Part shown: positions 5,612-5,634 of the stretch, piece by piece
Layout of the letters: every line of letters starts with the position of its first letter
Position numbering within the stretch: position 1 is the first letter of the stretch
From: Candidatus Kuenenbacteria bacterium CG_4_8_14_3_um_filter_39_15
Lineage (GTDB): Bacteria; Patescibacteriota; Patescibacteriia; UBA2196; GWA2-42-15
Direction of reading: 5' to 3'
Length of the DNA stretch: 5,634 nt
Assembly: GCA_002782365.1 (NCBI GenBank)
Contig: PFHP01000059.1
Coordinates: forward strand, 1 to 5,634
Notes under the pieces: model-generated
Told to the model about the DNA's origin: nothing
Databases searched by the model: none
What the model saw: only the letters and a program-made list of their open reading frames with translations
Position numbers and translations under genes: made by a program

Positions 5612-5634
5612 TTACTCAATAATCGCGATGACAT
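5612..5634 (-). CDS. groES: GroES co-chaperonin, last codons only
   Basis: In the minus-strand frame ending at TAA (5612-5614) the final codons read VIAIIE, preceded by a partial codon ending AT that fits Asp. GroES proteins commonly end in a DDxLAxxE-like stretch, and this lies 24 bases before groEL in the same direction. The rest of the gene is outside the window. With only six full codons the call rests mainly on the groES-groEL order. Confidence 0.75.

Overview
The window (about 5.6 kb, AT-rich) is bacterial, and every feature I can support lies on the minus strand. From high to low coordinates, in the direction of transcription, it holds: the last codons of groES; a complete groEL; a rho-independent terminator; an extended -10 promoter; a small multi-pass membrane protein gene split by an apparent frameshift; a DUF4870/Tic20-like membrane protein gene; phosphoenolpyruvate synthase (ppsA); a 58-codon membrane protein gene; a second terminator; a sigma70-like promoter; a truncated tRNA-Ser-like sequence; and an intact tRNA-Ser(GGA) with encoded CCA.

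The style suggests a small-genome uncultivated bacterium, most likely a Patescibacteria/CPR member. The signs are AT-rich lysine-biased proteins, TAA at all of the stop codons used, tight packing, several starts without Shine-Dalgarno sequences, and short hypothetical membrane proteins between housekeeping genes. This is inference, because no 16S or ribosomal protein gene is present. The standard code fits: tryptophans are TGG and no long frame needs TGA read as an amino acid.

Two transcription units are visible. groES-groEL ends at the hairpin at 3894-3927. A new unit starts at the TGCTATAAT promoter just beyond it. It reads through the frameshifted membrane gene, the DUF4870 gene, ppsA (which starts 1-4 nt after the previous stop) and the 58-codon gene, and ends at the hairpin at 282-318. 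GroES/GroEL fold cytosolic proteins. PpsA links pyruvate and PEP (gluconeogenic direction, or the reverse in fermenters). The small membrane proteins have no assignable role.

There is no obvious new multi-gene system. The points most worth a second look are the frameshift on a canonical U UUU UUC slippery heptamer, the related period-7 repeats placed on the stop codons of both ppsA and groEL, the tRNA-Ser remnant fused to two perfect triloop hairpins, and the only consensus Shine-Dalgarno of the window, in front of the 58-codon gene.
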